Assembly: GCF_000235505.1 (NCBI RefSeq)
Contig: NZ_JH379028.1
Location: 748,107 to 812,106 of the forward strand
Source of the DNA: Hungatella hathewayi WAL-18680
GTDB taxonomy: Bacteria; Bacillota; Clostridia; Lachnospirales; Lachnospiraceae
Direction of reading: 5' to 3'
Length of the DNA stretch: 64,000 nucleotides
Below the pieces are notes generated by a model that was not told the DNA's origin, made no database searches, and saw nothing but the letters and a program-made list of their open reading frames with translations. The translations under genes and the position numbers were made by a program. Positions 48,843-57,002 of the stretch are shown piece by piece. Position 1 is the stretch's first letter, and the number at the start of each line of letters is the position of its first letter.

Positions 48843-49331
48843 TTAACGATGTTTATCCGGAGTGACCAGCACTCCGTGGTCCAGATAATTTTCAGAATAA
48901 AACTCAATAATCCGGTTTAAGGAACGGTCCGTAACCTGCAGTTCCTCTTCCGTCAGCCCCAGTCCCTCGGCCACCCAGCGGGCGTGCTCATCATCATAAT
49001 CCATATGGGCCTGGCTGACGACTCTCCCAAGCTCTGTCAGCGTCAGCAGATAACGTCTCTGGTTTCCCTCTTCCCGGTTGCGGTTAACCAGTCCTTTCTC
49101 CACCAGCTTGTCCACCATGACAGACGTGGCTCCCTTGGTTCGGTACATCTGCTCAGACAGTTCCATCTGGCTGATTCCCTCATTTTGGGCTATGAGCTTC
49201 AGCGTATGTGCTTCGCTGGCATATAGTGATATCCCCGCGTATTCGTTAGGTTTTTTCTGTATCGCCGTCAGAATCCGGTCGACGGCGTATAAACTTTCAA
49301 CTAATTTTGCGATTTCGTTTATGGATGACAT
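48843..49331 (-). CDS. MarR-family transcriptional regulator
   Basis: 162-residue winged-helix regulator. The HTH region reads ISQMELSEQMYRTKGATSVMVDKLVEKGLVNR, with the wing in NQRRYLLTLTELGR; helices at both ends form the dimer interface. ATG at 49331 follows AAGGGG. It is the last gene after the C-S lyase-redoxin, flavodoxin-ferredoxin and permease genes, 110 bases after the permease, and is the best candidate to control that operon through the repeats near 53.41-53.43 kb. Confidence 0.92.
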   Translation of the reverse strand: MSSINEIAKLVESLYAVDRILTAIQKKPNEYAGISLYASEAHTLKLIAQNEGISQMELSEQMYRTKGATSVMVDKLVEKGLVNRNREEGNQRRYLLTLTELGRVVSQAHMDYDDEHARWVAEGLGLTEEELQVTDRSLNRIIEFYSENYLDHGVLVTPDKHR

Positions 49332-49440
49332 ATCGTAAATGCCCCTTTCCAGCCATATGCATTTGATTCGTGATTAAGTATATCACAAACCTGGGCATAA
49401 AGCCATATGTACGGAAATCGCCGCCAGCATCCATCACCGG

Positions 49441-50796
49441 TTAATCGCAGTCCTCATAGCTTACTTCCATCTTCACCTTGCTGTTAACAGCCAGGGCGTA
49501 AATCACGGCAACGGCCAGGATGATGACATTGCCAATAATCTCCACTTTCGCGGAGGTGACTAACAGCAGTATCACCTGGAAGGTGGCTACCAGTCCGCCA
49601 ATCATACAAAAAGTATTCAATAACCCCCGGCTTACATGGAACTTGGATTTGTTCCACAGTTCCGGCATTACAGACGGCAGACGAAGCGCCGTAAAGCAAA
49701 GAATCATTTTCACCACCGCCGTAAGGATAACCGTCGCATTGGATACGGTACTGATATTCAGCCCCATTAAAATCGGAACCAGGCCAATGATATAAAATAG
49801 AAGAAGTACATTGACCGGTGTTCCAAACTTCCCGTTGATTTTGCCGAAAAAACCTGGCAGCCAGCCATCTTTGGCCGCCTGGACAACCGGCCGGCATATC
49901 CAGCCAATCGAGGCGTTTAACGTGGTCAGCAGTGCAAACATGGCGCCGCCCACGATAAAGAACACATACACCGGCTTTGGCATAATCGCTTCCGCCACCA
50001 GAGCCAGACTCTTGTTGGCCACCTCAGCCACAGGCAGCACGCCGGCCGCAATGGTTCCCATAACAGCATATATCAGCGAAATTCCAACCGTTGGAACAAT
50101 AATCGCAAACGGCACATCCTTCTTCGGATTCTTCGCCTCGCCGGAAAAGTTGATAACATACTGCGCTCCGCCAGCCGCAAAGGAGAGATAGGCGGATGCC
50201 ATCAGCATGCCGGTAAATCCCTTCGTCATAAAATCAGGCGGCGCAAAATAGCCAGGCTGCAAATCAGGGATACCAAAAGCAATAAATGCTCCGATTGCCA
50301 GCGCCATCACCACGCACATCACGGTCTGAAGGGCCGCCGCCTGCTTGGTGCCCAGAATATTCAGGCCAAACATGAGCGTTATAATCACAACCGCAACCAG
50401 CTTCGCCGGCGCGTTGGGAACCAGGGCCAGCAGATACTCGGTAAATGAAATCACATACATGGCAATCCCAAGTCCCGTAAACACATTCACCATCGTGAAA
50501 ATGCCGGCCAGACGCTGTCCGCCAAATGCCGCGACCTGGGTATACTGCCCTCCTTTGAAACGGGCGGTACCCCCCACCAGAATCTGCGGAATTGCAGTAA
50601 AAATACAGAGAATGCCGGCAATGATAAATGCAATGTTGACACTTCGCCCGGTCATTCCAATCGCGGTGCCTGTCATAGCCATGATACCGGCGCCGATAAT
50701 CTGTCCCACGGCAATCGATACCAAATCCATCCTTCCTAAGTTGCGTTTTAATTCATCAGTTTGGGCGGCCGGTACGGCAGCAGAATTCTCTTTCAT
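49441..50796 (-). CDS. amino acid permease, APC superfamily
   Basis: 451-residue membrane transporter with about 12 helices. The first helix carries the substrate-site signature VGQIIGAGIMAMTG, typical of APC-superfamily antiporters and symporters. The ATG at 50796 is chosen for its strong GGAGGAGGAG; an in-frame ATG at 50829 overlaps the previous gene but lacks a good site. Placement after the C-S lyase suggests it imports the sulfur amino acid that enzyme consumes, or exchanges it for a product. Confidence 0.92.
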   Translation of the reverse strand: MKENSAAVPAAQTDELKRNLGRMDLVSIAVGQIIGAGIMAMTGTAIGMTGRSVNIAFIIAGILCIFTAIPQILVGGTARFKGGQYTQVAAFGGQRLAGIFTMVNVFTGLGIAMYVISFTEYLLALVPNAPAKLVAVVIITLMFGLNILGTKQAAALQTVMCVVMALAIGAFIAFGIPDLQPGYFAPPDFMTKGFTGMLMASAYLSFAAGGAQYVINFSGEAKNPKKDVPFAIIVPTVGISLIYAVMGTIAAGVLPVAEVANKSLALVAEAIMPKPVYVFFIVGGAMFALLTTLNASIGWICRPVVQAAKDGWLPGFFGKINGKFGTPVNVLLLFYIIGLVPILMGLNISTVSNATVILTAVVKMILCFTALRLPSVMPELWNKSKFHVSRGLLNTFCMIGGLVATFQVILLLVTSAKVEIIGNVIILAVAVIYALAVNSKVKMEVSYEDCD

Positions 50797-50825
50797 TTGT
50801 GTCTCCTCCTCCAATAGGTCTATCA

Positions 50826-51635
50826 TCACATAGTGTCAGATAATGAATCCGCATAGTATAACTCAGGCTGTCTTCGAGATGTAAACATGGCTTCCATTAT
50901 GATAATTTTTTCCCGGAAGGCCGGATTGGTCATGGACTTTGCTCCTGCCGGGCACCGGCTCATACACCTGCCGCAGTCCAGACATCTCCACGCGTCAACC
51001 TCCGATACATCCAGAGGGTTGATAGCCTGAACCGGACAGTTTATCTGGCAGGCCATGCATTTCGTACATTTCTCCATATCCGTAACCGGAGCCAGGGGCA
51101 AATCGGACCCAGGGGTGTACGGGTAATTCCCTTTCACCGTCAGATGAAGCGCAGCCGGATTCTCCGTTTCGGCCAGCAGCGCGGCGGCACGCTCCCCAAA
51201 CTCCCTGGCAAGAGTTAAATCATCCCCATCCGGGCGGCCAGTTCCCAGCTTATCGGTAAAACTGTGCTGGCCGATAAATGCTCCGGCCGCCACAGGAAGA
51301 AACCCATGATTCCCGCTCTCATTAACCAGCTCCAAAAGAGCATCCTCGTAATCCCGGTTCCCGTAAACCGCCACTACCACGGCCGGAATCTTCTTCGCTT
51401 CGATATAGCGGAAAAACTCCACCAGAATCTTCGGCGCCCTGCCGTAATAGACCGGCATCCCGATGACAGCCACATCCCCCTCTGTCAGGACAGCCCCCAT
51501 CCAGCGGCTGTCAAAGGAGGTTCTGTCAAGCTCCAGCGTCTCATAATCCCCCATTCCCTCAGCCACTGCCTGCACAATTTTTCGGGTACTATCGCCAGGG
51601 CTGAAATATAAACGAACAATACGATTGATTTTCAT
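50826..51635 (-). CDS. EFR1-type flavodoxin-ferredoxin fusion protein
   Basis: 269-residue cytoplasmic redox protein. The N-terminal flavodoxin-like domain has an FMN phosphate loop (YFSPGDSTRKI). The C terminus has two [4Fe-4S] sites, CTKCMACQINCP and CLDCGRCMSRCP. The ATG at 51635 (RBS GGAGG) is preferred over an upstream start inside the previous gene. It lies one base after the C-S lyase-redoxin stop, hence coupled. It could supply low-potential electrons to the fused thioredoxin-fold domain or to a reductive step on the substrate; this is inferred. Confidence 0.9.
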   Translation of the reverse strand: MKINRIVRLYFSPGDSTRKIVQAVAEGMGDYETLELDRTSFDSRWMGAVLTEGDVAVIGMPVYYGRAPKILVEFFRYIEAKKIPAVVVAVYGNRDYEDALLELVNESGNHGFLPVAAGAFIGQHSFTDKLGTGRPDGDDLTLAREFGERAAALLAETENPAALHLTVKGNYPYTPGSDLPLAPVTDMEKCTKCMACQINCPVQAINPLDVSEVDAWRCLDCGRCMSRCPAGAKSMTNPAFREKIIIMEAMFTSRRQPELYYADSLSDTM

Positions 51636-51636
51636 A

Positions 51637-53376
51637 TCAGTTTTCCTCCTTATCCTTGAGCCATCCTGCCATCTGCGATACATCCGGCAAATCCGCAGGC
51701 GTTGTTCCATAGTGGGCACGTTTCACGGTGAGACCCGGTTCCACCAGGAATATGGCCGGAAGCTGAAGTTCATTTCCCTCATAGGCCCCGTGAGTCAGAC
51801 CGGCCGCACGGGCCGCCCCCATTTTCTTAAGCATCTGTAAATCCGCCATTTTTTCCATGGAAAGAGCCGGCGCCACATGATACTGTTTATAAAGCTGCTG
51901 CTCCGGATCACAGATAATCTCAAACGGAAATGCATCCGCTCCGATTTGCTCCCGGATACCCTCCGGCGCGCTCTGCAGCACTACCAGGGCCTTTGCCCCT
52001 GCGGCAGTGAGCTCCTCATACTGCTCCTTCAGCCGTCTCATGTCCAGCTGGCAGACGGTACAGCCATAATACCGGAGGAAGATGAGAAACGTGGGTCTGT
52101 CCACCATTTCAGACAGTGTCCCTTTTCTCCACGGAGTTTCCAGCGCCGCGTCATCCAGACGGGCCCCCTCAAACACCCGGCCCAGAGCCTGGCACATCCG
52201 GCGGAGCCCTTCCTCAAGCATGGAGCGGGGACAGGCGGTATTCATACGGAGATAATGCTCTCCGCCCGGCCCGAAGATAGGAGCCCCCTTCTTACCGCTC
52301 TCAATCAGAATATCCGCCGTCTTGACCAGATAGGTATCCACGTCAGCCCCGGCAGCTCCCTGGAGATACGGCTCCACATCAATCCAGGCAAAATAGGTTC
52401 CTTCCGGCACATCCATCTTTGCTTTCGGCAAATGTTTCGCCAGATAATCCTTAGCAAAAACCAGGTTGTCGTGAAGATAACCGTTAAGCTGGTCAATCCA
52501 CGGCTCCCCGGTGGCATAGGCCGCTTCGATGGCTGTGATGGACAGCGGATTCGGATACATTACGCCGTAGTCACCGGCCGCCAGCTTGTCCCACAGCGCC
52601 TTGAGATGAGGGTCATGGATGATAATGTTGGAGTAAGCCAGTCCTGCCAGATTGAACGTCTTGGAAACCGAGGCACAGGTGATAATCTCATTCTTATGCT
52701 CCGGAAACAGCTTTTCCAGAGTCGTATGCTTCACGCCCGGCGCCACGATATCATGGTGAATCTCATCCGCGATAATGCGCACGCCGTTGGCGAAGCAGAG
52801 CTCTCCCATCCGTCGAAGCTCCTCCTCGCTCCACACACGGCCAGTCGGGTTATGGGGGGAACAGAGAAGGAACAGCGTCGTTTTGGCATCCTTCACCCTC
52901 TTCTCAAAATCCTCAAAATCAATTTCGTATCTGTCATTCCGGCGCACCAGTTCATTGGCCACAGGCGTCCTGTGAGTACAGTTGATTTTGTTGTAGAACG
53001 GCCGGTAAATCGGCGGCTGAAGCAGTACCTGGTCCCCTTCGTGTGTCATAATCTGAATCAGGTAATTGATGGCTGGAACAATGCCATTGCAGTAATACAC
53101 ATCCTTGGAATTCACATACCAGTCAAAACGATGCTGGAACCAGCCGCAGATGCTGCGGAAAAATTCTCCCGTCAGATTGGCGCTGTACCCAAAGGTCTTG
53201 TTGTCCACCCGTCGGTGCAGTGCCTCAATCACCCCGTCAGGACACGCAAAATCCATGTCAGCCACCCAAAACGGCAGTGTACTGGTGCCAGCGCATGAAT
53301 TCTGCACCGGCATGAACTCCCATTTGCCACAGTTGATGCCGTGGCGGTCAATCAGTTCGTCAAAATTGTATGGCAT
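51637..53376 (-). CDS. MalY/PatB-type C-S lyase fused to a thioredoxin-fold (redoxin) domain
   Basis: 579-residue two-domain protein. Residues 1 to about 400 are a PLP C-S beta-lyase of the MalY/PatB class (PFWVADMDFACPDGV; SPHNPTGR; PLP lysine K239 in SVSKTFNLAGL), which splits cystathionine or other S-cysteine conjugates to pyruvate, ammonia and a thiol. Residues about 406-579 are an AhpC/TSA-like redoxin domain (TFLIFLRYYGCTVCQLDM) with a CxxC pair at C439 and C442. The frame is continuous, with no sign of a stop between. ATG at 53376 follows AAAGGAGG. These domains are normally separate proteins. It heads the operon with EFR1, permease and MarR. Confidence 0.9.
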   Translation of the reverse strand: MPYNFDELIDRHGINCGKWEFMPVQNSCAGTSTLPFWVADMDFACPDGVIEALHRRVDNKTFGYSANLTGEFFRSICGWFQHRFDWYVNSKDVYYCNGIVPAINYLIQIMTHEGDQVLLQPPIYRPFYNKINCTHRTPVANELVRRNDRYEIDFEDFEKRVKDAKTTLFLLCSPHNPTGRVWSEEELRRMGELCFANGVRIIADEIHHDIVAPGVKHTTLEKLFPEHKNEIITCASVSKTFNLAGLAYSNIIIHDPHLKALWDKLAAGDYGVMYPNPLSITAIEAAYATGEPWIDQLNGYLHDNLVFAKDYLAKHLPKAKMDVPEGTYFAWIDVEPYLQGAAGADVDTYLVKTADILIESGKKGAPIFGPGGEHYLRMNTACPRSMLEEGLRRMCQALGRVFEGARLDDAALETPWRKGTLSEMVDRPTFLIFLRYYGCTVCQLDMRRLKEQYEELTAAGAKALVVLQSAPEGIREQIGADAFPFEIICDPEQQLYKQYHVAPALSMEKMADLQMLKKMGAARAAGLTHGAYEGNELQLPAIFLVEPGLTVKRAHYGTTPADLPDVSQMAGWLKDKEEN

Positions 53377-53407
53377 GATCGATACCTCCTTTTAAATGTT
53401 TAATAGT

Positions 53408-53434
53408 TAAACAGTTCTGTATGTAAACAGTTTA
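53408..53434. promoter_or_regulatory. candidate operator: two direct repeats of TAAACAGTT
   Basis: TAAACAGTT occurs at 53408-53416 and 53424-53432, 16 bases apart; the region also forms an imperfect inverted repeat TTAAACTGTT / AACTGTTTAA. It overlaps the -10 of the C-S lyase operon promoter. MarR is the likely binder, by position. Confidence 0.55.
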
Positions 53435-53456
53435 ACACGTATGTTATATATGTCAA
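53429..53456 (-). promoter_or_regulatory. promoter of the C-S lyase-redoxin operon
   Basis: Minus strand TTGACA (53451-53456), 16-base spacer, TAAACT (53429-53434). The remaining gap to 53.61 kb is AT-rich with no gene seen. Confidence 0.7.
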
Positions 53457-53609
53457 CAAAAAGGGAGATGATTCTTCTTTTTTCTACATTTTGTACAAAT
53501 TGGGGTGACGATTTTTGTCTATAAATTCAGAAAACCTCTCGTTTAATGAAAAAAATCTATTAAAAAAAGCACAGCCCTTTAGCCATGCTTCGATTAAATT
53601 ATTACTATA

Positions 53610-55199
53610 TCATATATCAATTCCTTTATGACCCCATATCATGGAATATTTTATTTTCCTCCTATTTCCGCTTCCGGTACCGGCTGTGCTTTCCCCTTCC
53701 ATCATCACTCCCATCACCCTGTCATAGCGATAGGCAGAAAAAATCATCCCCAATAGAAACATATTGAACAGGATACTAATCCGCCCTTCCGAAACCATGG
53801 GAAGATTGGGAAATGTCCCGTACTGGTGTCCGAAATTTCCCAGCAGGTAAAAGACTCCCTGCCACAACAGACACTGCCCACAGCAAAAAGCCAGAGACGA
53901 GGCCAGAATTCCCCGTATTTTTAAAATGCAGGAAAACAGCAGCACATAGAATAAAAGCAGCACTGCCACCAGCGCCATTCCCGGAATCCACCCAAACAGG
54001 AAGATACCTGTGGCTATCACATAATTATTATGGTAATGCTGCGGCAGCATATCCCACAGTGTCACGTTTGACTCCTGATAATCAATATATCGGGGCAGAA
54101 CCCCTTCCTCCCAAAGTGCGTCCGATTTCTGTCTAAACTCCCGCAGTTTCTCCTCCGTGTCAAGATTGGTGGCATCCAGACCTATCTGACGCTCATCTTT
54201 ATCCGCAAAATACCACGCTCCGGTCCCATAGTTCATCTGTTCCTCTGGGGACAGCTCCAGGCCATGGGTAAGCGGGGTCCGCGAAAGCAGATTTTGAATC
54301 AGAACACTGTTGTAGGCGTCATCCCAGGTGCTGTAAACCGCTTCCTCCGGATGTAAAAATATCTGTAACAGTGTTCTCTGGCCGGAGCTCGTCACAAACA
54401 CGGCACCAGTCATTGCCGCACAGCCAAGACTCACCGCCATGAGAGTCCGCATATTCCACAGCAGAATCTTCCTATAAAATAAAAAACAAATGGTTCCACA
54501 GATACTAAACAGAAATAAAACCATGGCCGTCATGTTTCTATACGGTATGTTAAAGGTTACCAACCCTATCCATAGGGTTGTCACGGCAGCAAACAAAACT
54601 ACCAGCTTTTTCTGGCTTTTTCGAAACCGGTATATAATCATTGTGAGCACCGGAGCCAGCATAAGTATGGAAAAATAAACCACTCCGGCTCTCCCTGGCA
54701 TAGACCAGCCAAAACCGGTAACCCCAAACATCCCTGCCTGGACCAGATATATCAGAATGACTGCCACCATCACCGGACGCCAACAGCGTACCAGAAAGGG
54801 ATACCCCTTCCAGGTGACCACCAGCAGAAGCAGTGGAGCAATAAGATAATACAGATACCCGCCCATTTCCTGTTCCGGCGTCCACTGCATATAGGCAGTC
54901 AGAGCAAAACCGGCCATTAGCAGTACAAAAGTTAACGCTGTCAGAGCCGGCGCATGCTGCACTCGGTGGATGGCATTTAAATCCGTTCCTATCGATACGG
55001 CATCTCCCATAGCTTCCACGGCACGTTTTTCCGCTTCCTCTGTCCGCATGCCTTCCCTCTCATACTCTTCCCTTCTGTCCTCGATATGCTCCCTCAGTTC
55101 CCGGCTGATTGCCGGACGGAGCGGTCGATAGGAAATCTGTTCCGTTACTTCCTCCAAAAATGATTCCGTCCTGTTCTCAGCCAAACACTTCACCCCCAA
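53610..55199 (-). CDS. SEDS-like (FtsW/RodA) membrane protein with N-terminal permease-prefix domain
   Basis: 529-residue membrane protein with about ten helices. The N-terminal 70 residues (YRPLRPAISRELREHIEDRREEYEREG... EEAEKRAVEAMGD) match the permease-prefix domain found on PadR-linked permeases. The membrane part resembles SEDS glycosyltransferases (FtsW/RodA/SpoVE) in topology; a large extracellular loop (about 280-375) and HNNYVIATGIFLFGWIPG correspond to the family's late loop. It overlaps PadR by 23 bases. The true start may be the TTG at 55184, which follows GGGGGTG. Function inferred: envelope polymer synthesis or a relative. Confidence 0.65.
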   Translation of the reverse strand: MGVKCLAENRTESFLEEVTEQISYRPLRPAISRELREHIEDRREEYEREGMRTEEAEKRAVEAMGDAVSIGTDLNAIHRVQHAPALTALTFVLLMAGFALTAYMQWTPEQEMGGYLYYLIAPLLLLVVTWKGYPFLVRCWRPVMVAVILIYLVQAGMFGVTGFGWSMPGRAGVVYFSILMLAPVLTMIIYRFRKSQKKLVVLFAAVTTLWIGLVTFNIPYRNMTAMVLFLFSICGTICFLFYRKILLWNMRTLMAVSLGCAAMTGAVFVTSSGQRTLLQIFLHPEEAVYSTWDDAYNSVLIQNLLSRTPLTHGLELSPEEQMNYGTGAWYFADKDERQIGLDATNLDTEEKLREFRQKSDALWEEGVLPRYIDYQESNVTLWDMLPQHYHNNYVIATGIFLFGWIPGMALVAVLLLFYVLLFSCILKIRGILASSLAFCCGQCLLWQGVFYLLGNFGHQYGTFPNLPMVSEGRISILFNMFLLGMIFSAYRYDRVMGVMMEGESTAGTGSGNRRKIKYSMIWGHKGIDI

Positions 55200-55509
55200 T
55201 CACCCGATTGACGGCATCCTGATACACCTGCCACTCCGCTGTCTTTTCCGCAAGCACTTTTCTCCCATGCTCCGTAATCTCATAATATTTTCTCGTGCGT
55301 CCATTTTCCGCAATCTTCTGCACACCTGTTACCGCTCCCTGCTGCTCCAGCCCATGAAGAATAGGATATAATGTGCCCTCCTGCAAGCAGAACACCTGCT
55401 GACTCTGCCACTCCAGTTCCTTGATTATCTGATATCCATACATACTCTGCTGTTCCAACAATTTTAACACCATCATAGATGTCCCCAGCGCCATGTAGCG
55501 TTTATCCAT
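55177..55509 (-). CDS. PadR-family transcriptional regulator
   Basis: 110-residue winged-helix repressor. SMYGYQIIKELE and LQEGTLYPILHGLEQQGAV are the PadR signature, followed by GRTRKYYEITEHGRKVL in the wing. ATG at 55509 follows GAAGGAGG. It is co-transcribed with the overlapping SEDS-like gene, the usual PadR arrangement with permease-prefix proteins, and probably represses its own operon. Confidence 0.95.
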   Translation of the reverse strand: MDKRYMALGTSMMVLKLLEQQSMYGYQIIKELEWQSQQVFCLQEGTLYPILHGLEQQGAVTGVQKIAENGRTRKYYEITEHGRKVLAEKTAEWQVYQDAVNRVIGGEVFG

Positions 55510-55529
55510 TGAGTGCCTCCTTCCCTATG

Positions 55530-55544
55530 CCTGGATAATCCAGG
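55530..55544. promoter_or_regulatory. candidate PadR operator
   Basis: CCTGGATAATCCAGG, seven-base perfect arms around one base, lying between the -10 and the PadR start codon. Confidence 0.5.
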
Positions 55545-55556
55545 TATTATGTCTCT

Positions 55557-55585
55557 ATTATACATAGGTAGTCTAGGTGTGTAAA
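55557..55585 (-). promoter_or_regulatory. promoter of the padR operon
   Basis: Minus strand TTTACA (55580-55585), 17-base spacer, TATAAT (55557-55562). Confidence 0.75.
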
Positions 55586-55621
55586 CGGTTTTATTTCTTA
55601 AATTTTACAACAGCTTCCAAA

Positions 55622-56173
55622 TCACGGGTAAAACAGAATCATATGCAGAATTGCAGTTTCCTCTCCAATATTCTTATAGGAATGGACCGTGTCGGCTTTA
55701 AACCGGATGCTCTCGTCCTTCCCGACCCCAAATCTCTGGCCGTCCGCGTAAATCTCAATCCGGCCGGCGGCTACCGTGATAAATTCGGCGGTTCCCCTCA
55801 AATGCGGTTCCGATTCCCAATAGCTTCCCACGTCCAGTTCCAGATAATAGACGGCAAACCTCCGGTTCTCGTCATCCGGAAACAGCGGGTAATTTTTTAC
55901 CTTCCCGTCATCCTCCAGCAGGGGCTGGATTTCTGACTTTCTGACTATCTCATAGGGACTTTTGGGGCGGACGGTCAGGGCGTCAAAGGGGACCTTCATC
56001 CCATTGGAAATCTTCCACAAGGTGGACAGTGTGGGATTTCCCTCCCCACGCTCTATCTGCGCCAGCATACTCTTGCTGACGCCGCTTAACTTTGCAAGCT
56101 CCTCCATGCTCAGTTTATGTTCTTCCCGAAGGCGTTTTACATTTTTAGCGACGATGAGATTCATGGTATCCAA
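55622..56173 (-). CDS. XRE-family regulator with cupin domain
   Basis: 183-residue regulator: HTH_XRE at the N terminus (NVKRLREEHKLSMEELAKLSGVSKSMLAQIERGEGNPTL, described as residues about 10-65) and a C-terminal cupin (LELDVGSYWESEPHLRGTAEF... VHSYKNIGEETAIL) that likely senses a small ligand. TTG at 56173 is the favoured start because AGGAGAG lies eight bases upstream; the ATG at 56164 is too far away and an in-frame GTG at 56182 too close. It diverges from the LysE exporter, which it probably controls. Confidence 0.92.
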   Translation of the reverse strand: MDTMNLIVAKNVKRLREEHKLSMEELAKLSGVSKSMLAQIERGEGNPTLSTLWKISNGMKVPFDALTVRPKSPYEIVRKSEIQPLLEDDGKVKNYPLFPDDENRRFAVYYLELDVGSYWESEPHLRGTAEFITVAAGRIEIYADGQRFGVGKDESIRFKADTVHSYKNIGEETAILHMILFYP

Positions 56174-56197
56174 AAAAATCACTCTCCTCTATTGACA

Positions 56198-56243
56198 ATA
56201 TATTGCACAAGTTGTATCATTATATCACACGCGTGCAATATAT
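56198..56243. promoter_or_regulatory. inverted-repeat operator between XRE-cupin and LysE genes
   Basis: ATATATTGCAC (56198-56208) and GTGCAATATAT (56233-56243) are perfect 11-base arms 24 bases apart in the divergent gap. Probable binding sites for the XRE-cupin protein. The -10 hexamers for either gene are ambiguous. Confidence 0.6.
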
Positions 56244-56308
56244 CGTTCATTTTGTAACATTATACTATTTTATCTTGAACTTGTAAAGGAGAAAGGAAAG
56301 GATTCCAG

Positions 56309-56893
56309 ATGTTCCATTTCTATGATTTTTTCATTTATTGTTTTATCACAGCCTACACGCCGGGCGCCAACAATCTGCTTTCCATGAGCAATGCCATCCG
56401 GCTGGGGTTTCGAAGGAGTGTCCGCTTTAATTTTGGCATACTGGCCGGATTTACGGCGGTAATGTCTGTCTGCACTGCGTTCAGCGCGACGCTCTATTCA
56501 TTTCTGCCCAAAGTGAAGATTGTCATGCAGCTGCTTGGAGCCGCTTACATGCTCTATCTTGCGTGGAAGGTCTTTCAAAGCTCCGCCGATTTAAACGCCG
56601 ACAGCCAGAAAGAAGCCAGCTTTCTCTCCGGCATGATATTGCAGTTTGCCAATCCCAAAATTTACATCTATGCCATTACGGCGATGTCCCTCTATATTTT
56701 GCCGGTCTATCACTCCACCGGGGCATTGATTGGATTCACCGCGCTGTTATCTCTTATCGGCGCCTCCGGCTCTTTTGTATGGGCGTTGTTTGGGGCGGCA
56801 TTTTGCAAATTCTTCTCGAAACACACGAAACCGGTCAATACCGTGATGGCGCTTCTGCTTGTTTACTGCGCTGTTTCACTGTTTCTCTCTTAA
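56309..56893 (+). CDS. LysE/RhtB-family amino acid exporter
   Basis: 194-residue membrane protein with six hydrophobic segments. The family signature is TAYTPGANNLLSMSNAIRLGFRRSV near the N terminus; a second conserved stretch is LGAAYMLYLAWKVFQ. ATG at 56309 follows GGAAAGGA. LysE-family members export basic or neutral amino acids and related compounds. Pairing with a divergent XRE-cupin regulator is common and suggests induction by the exported compound. Confidence 0.92.
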   Translation: MFHFYDFFIYCFITAYTPGANNLLSMSNAIRLGFRRSVRFNFGILAGFTAVMSVCTAFSATLYSFLPKVKIVMQLLGAAYMLYLAWKVFQSSADLNADSQKEASFLSGMILQFANPKIYIYAITAMSLYILPVYHSTGALIGFTALLSLIGASGSFVWALFGAAFCKFFSKHTKPVNTVMALLLVYCAVSLFLS

Positions 56894-56903
56894 AGGACAC
56901 AAA

Positions 56904-56958
56904 AACAGGCCAATTACGAAAGAATGTTATCTTTCTTCCGTAATTGACCTGTTCTACT
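56904..56958 (-). terminator. Rho-independent terminator after the ECF S-component gene
   Basis: AACAGG-CAATTACG...CGTAATT-CCTGTT long stem with an inner AAAGAA/TTCTTT pairing. On the minus strand it ends in T5; on the plus strand it follows the LysE stop directly, so it probably serves both. Confidence 0.75.
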
Positions 56959-57002
56959 TATGCTTTATTATGTACAGGTAATGCTTCCGTTCCCTCTCAC
57001 AA

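Noticed and set aside
51877..53298. 473-codon open frame on the plus strand
   Set aside because: It is antisense to the C-S lyase-redoxin gene, which has clear PLP and CxxC motifs. The antisense product is His/Arg-rich with no recognisable domain and no ribosome site.
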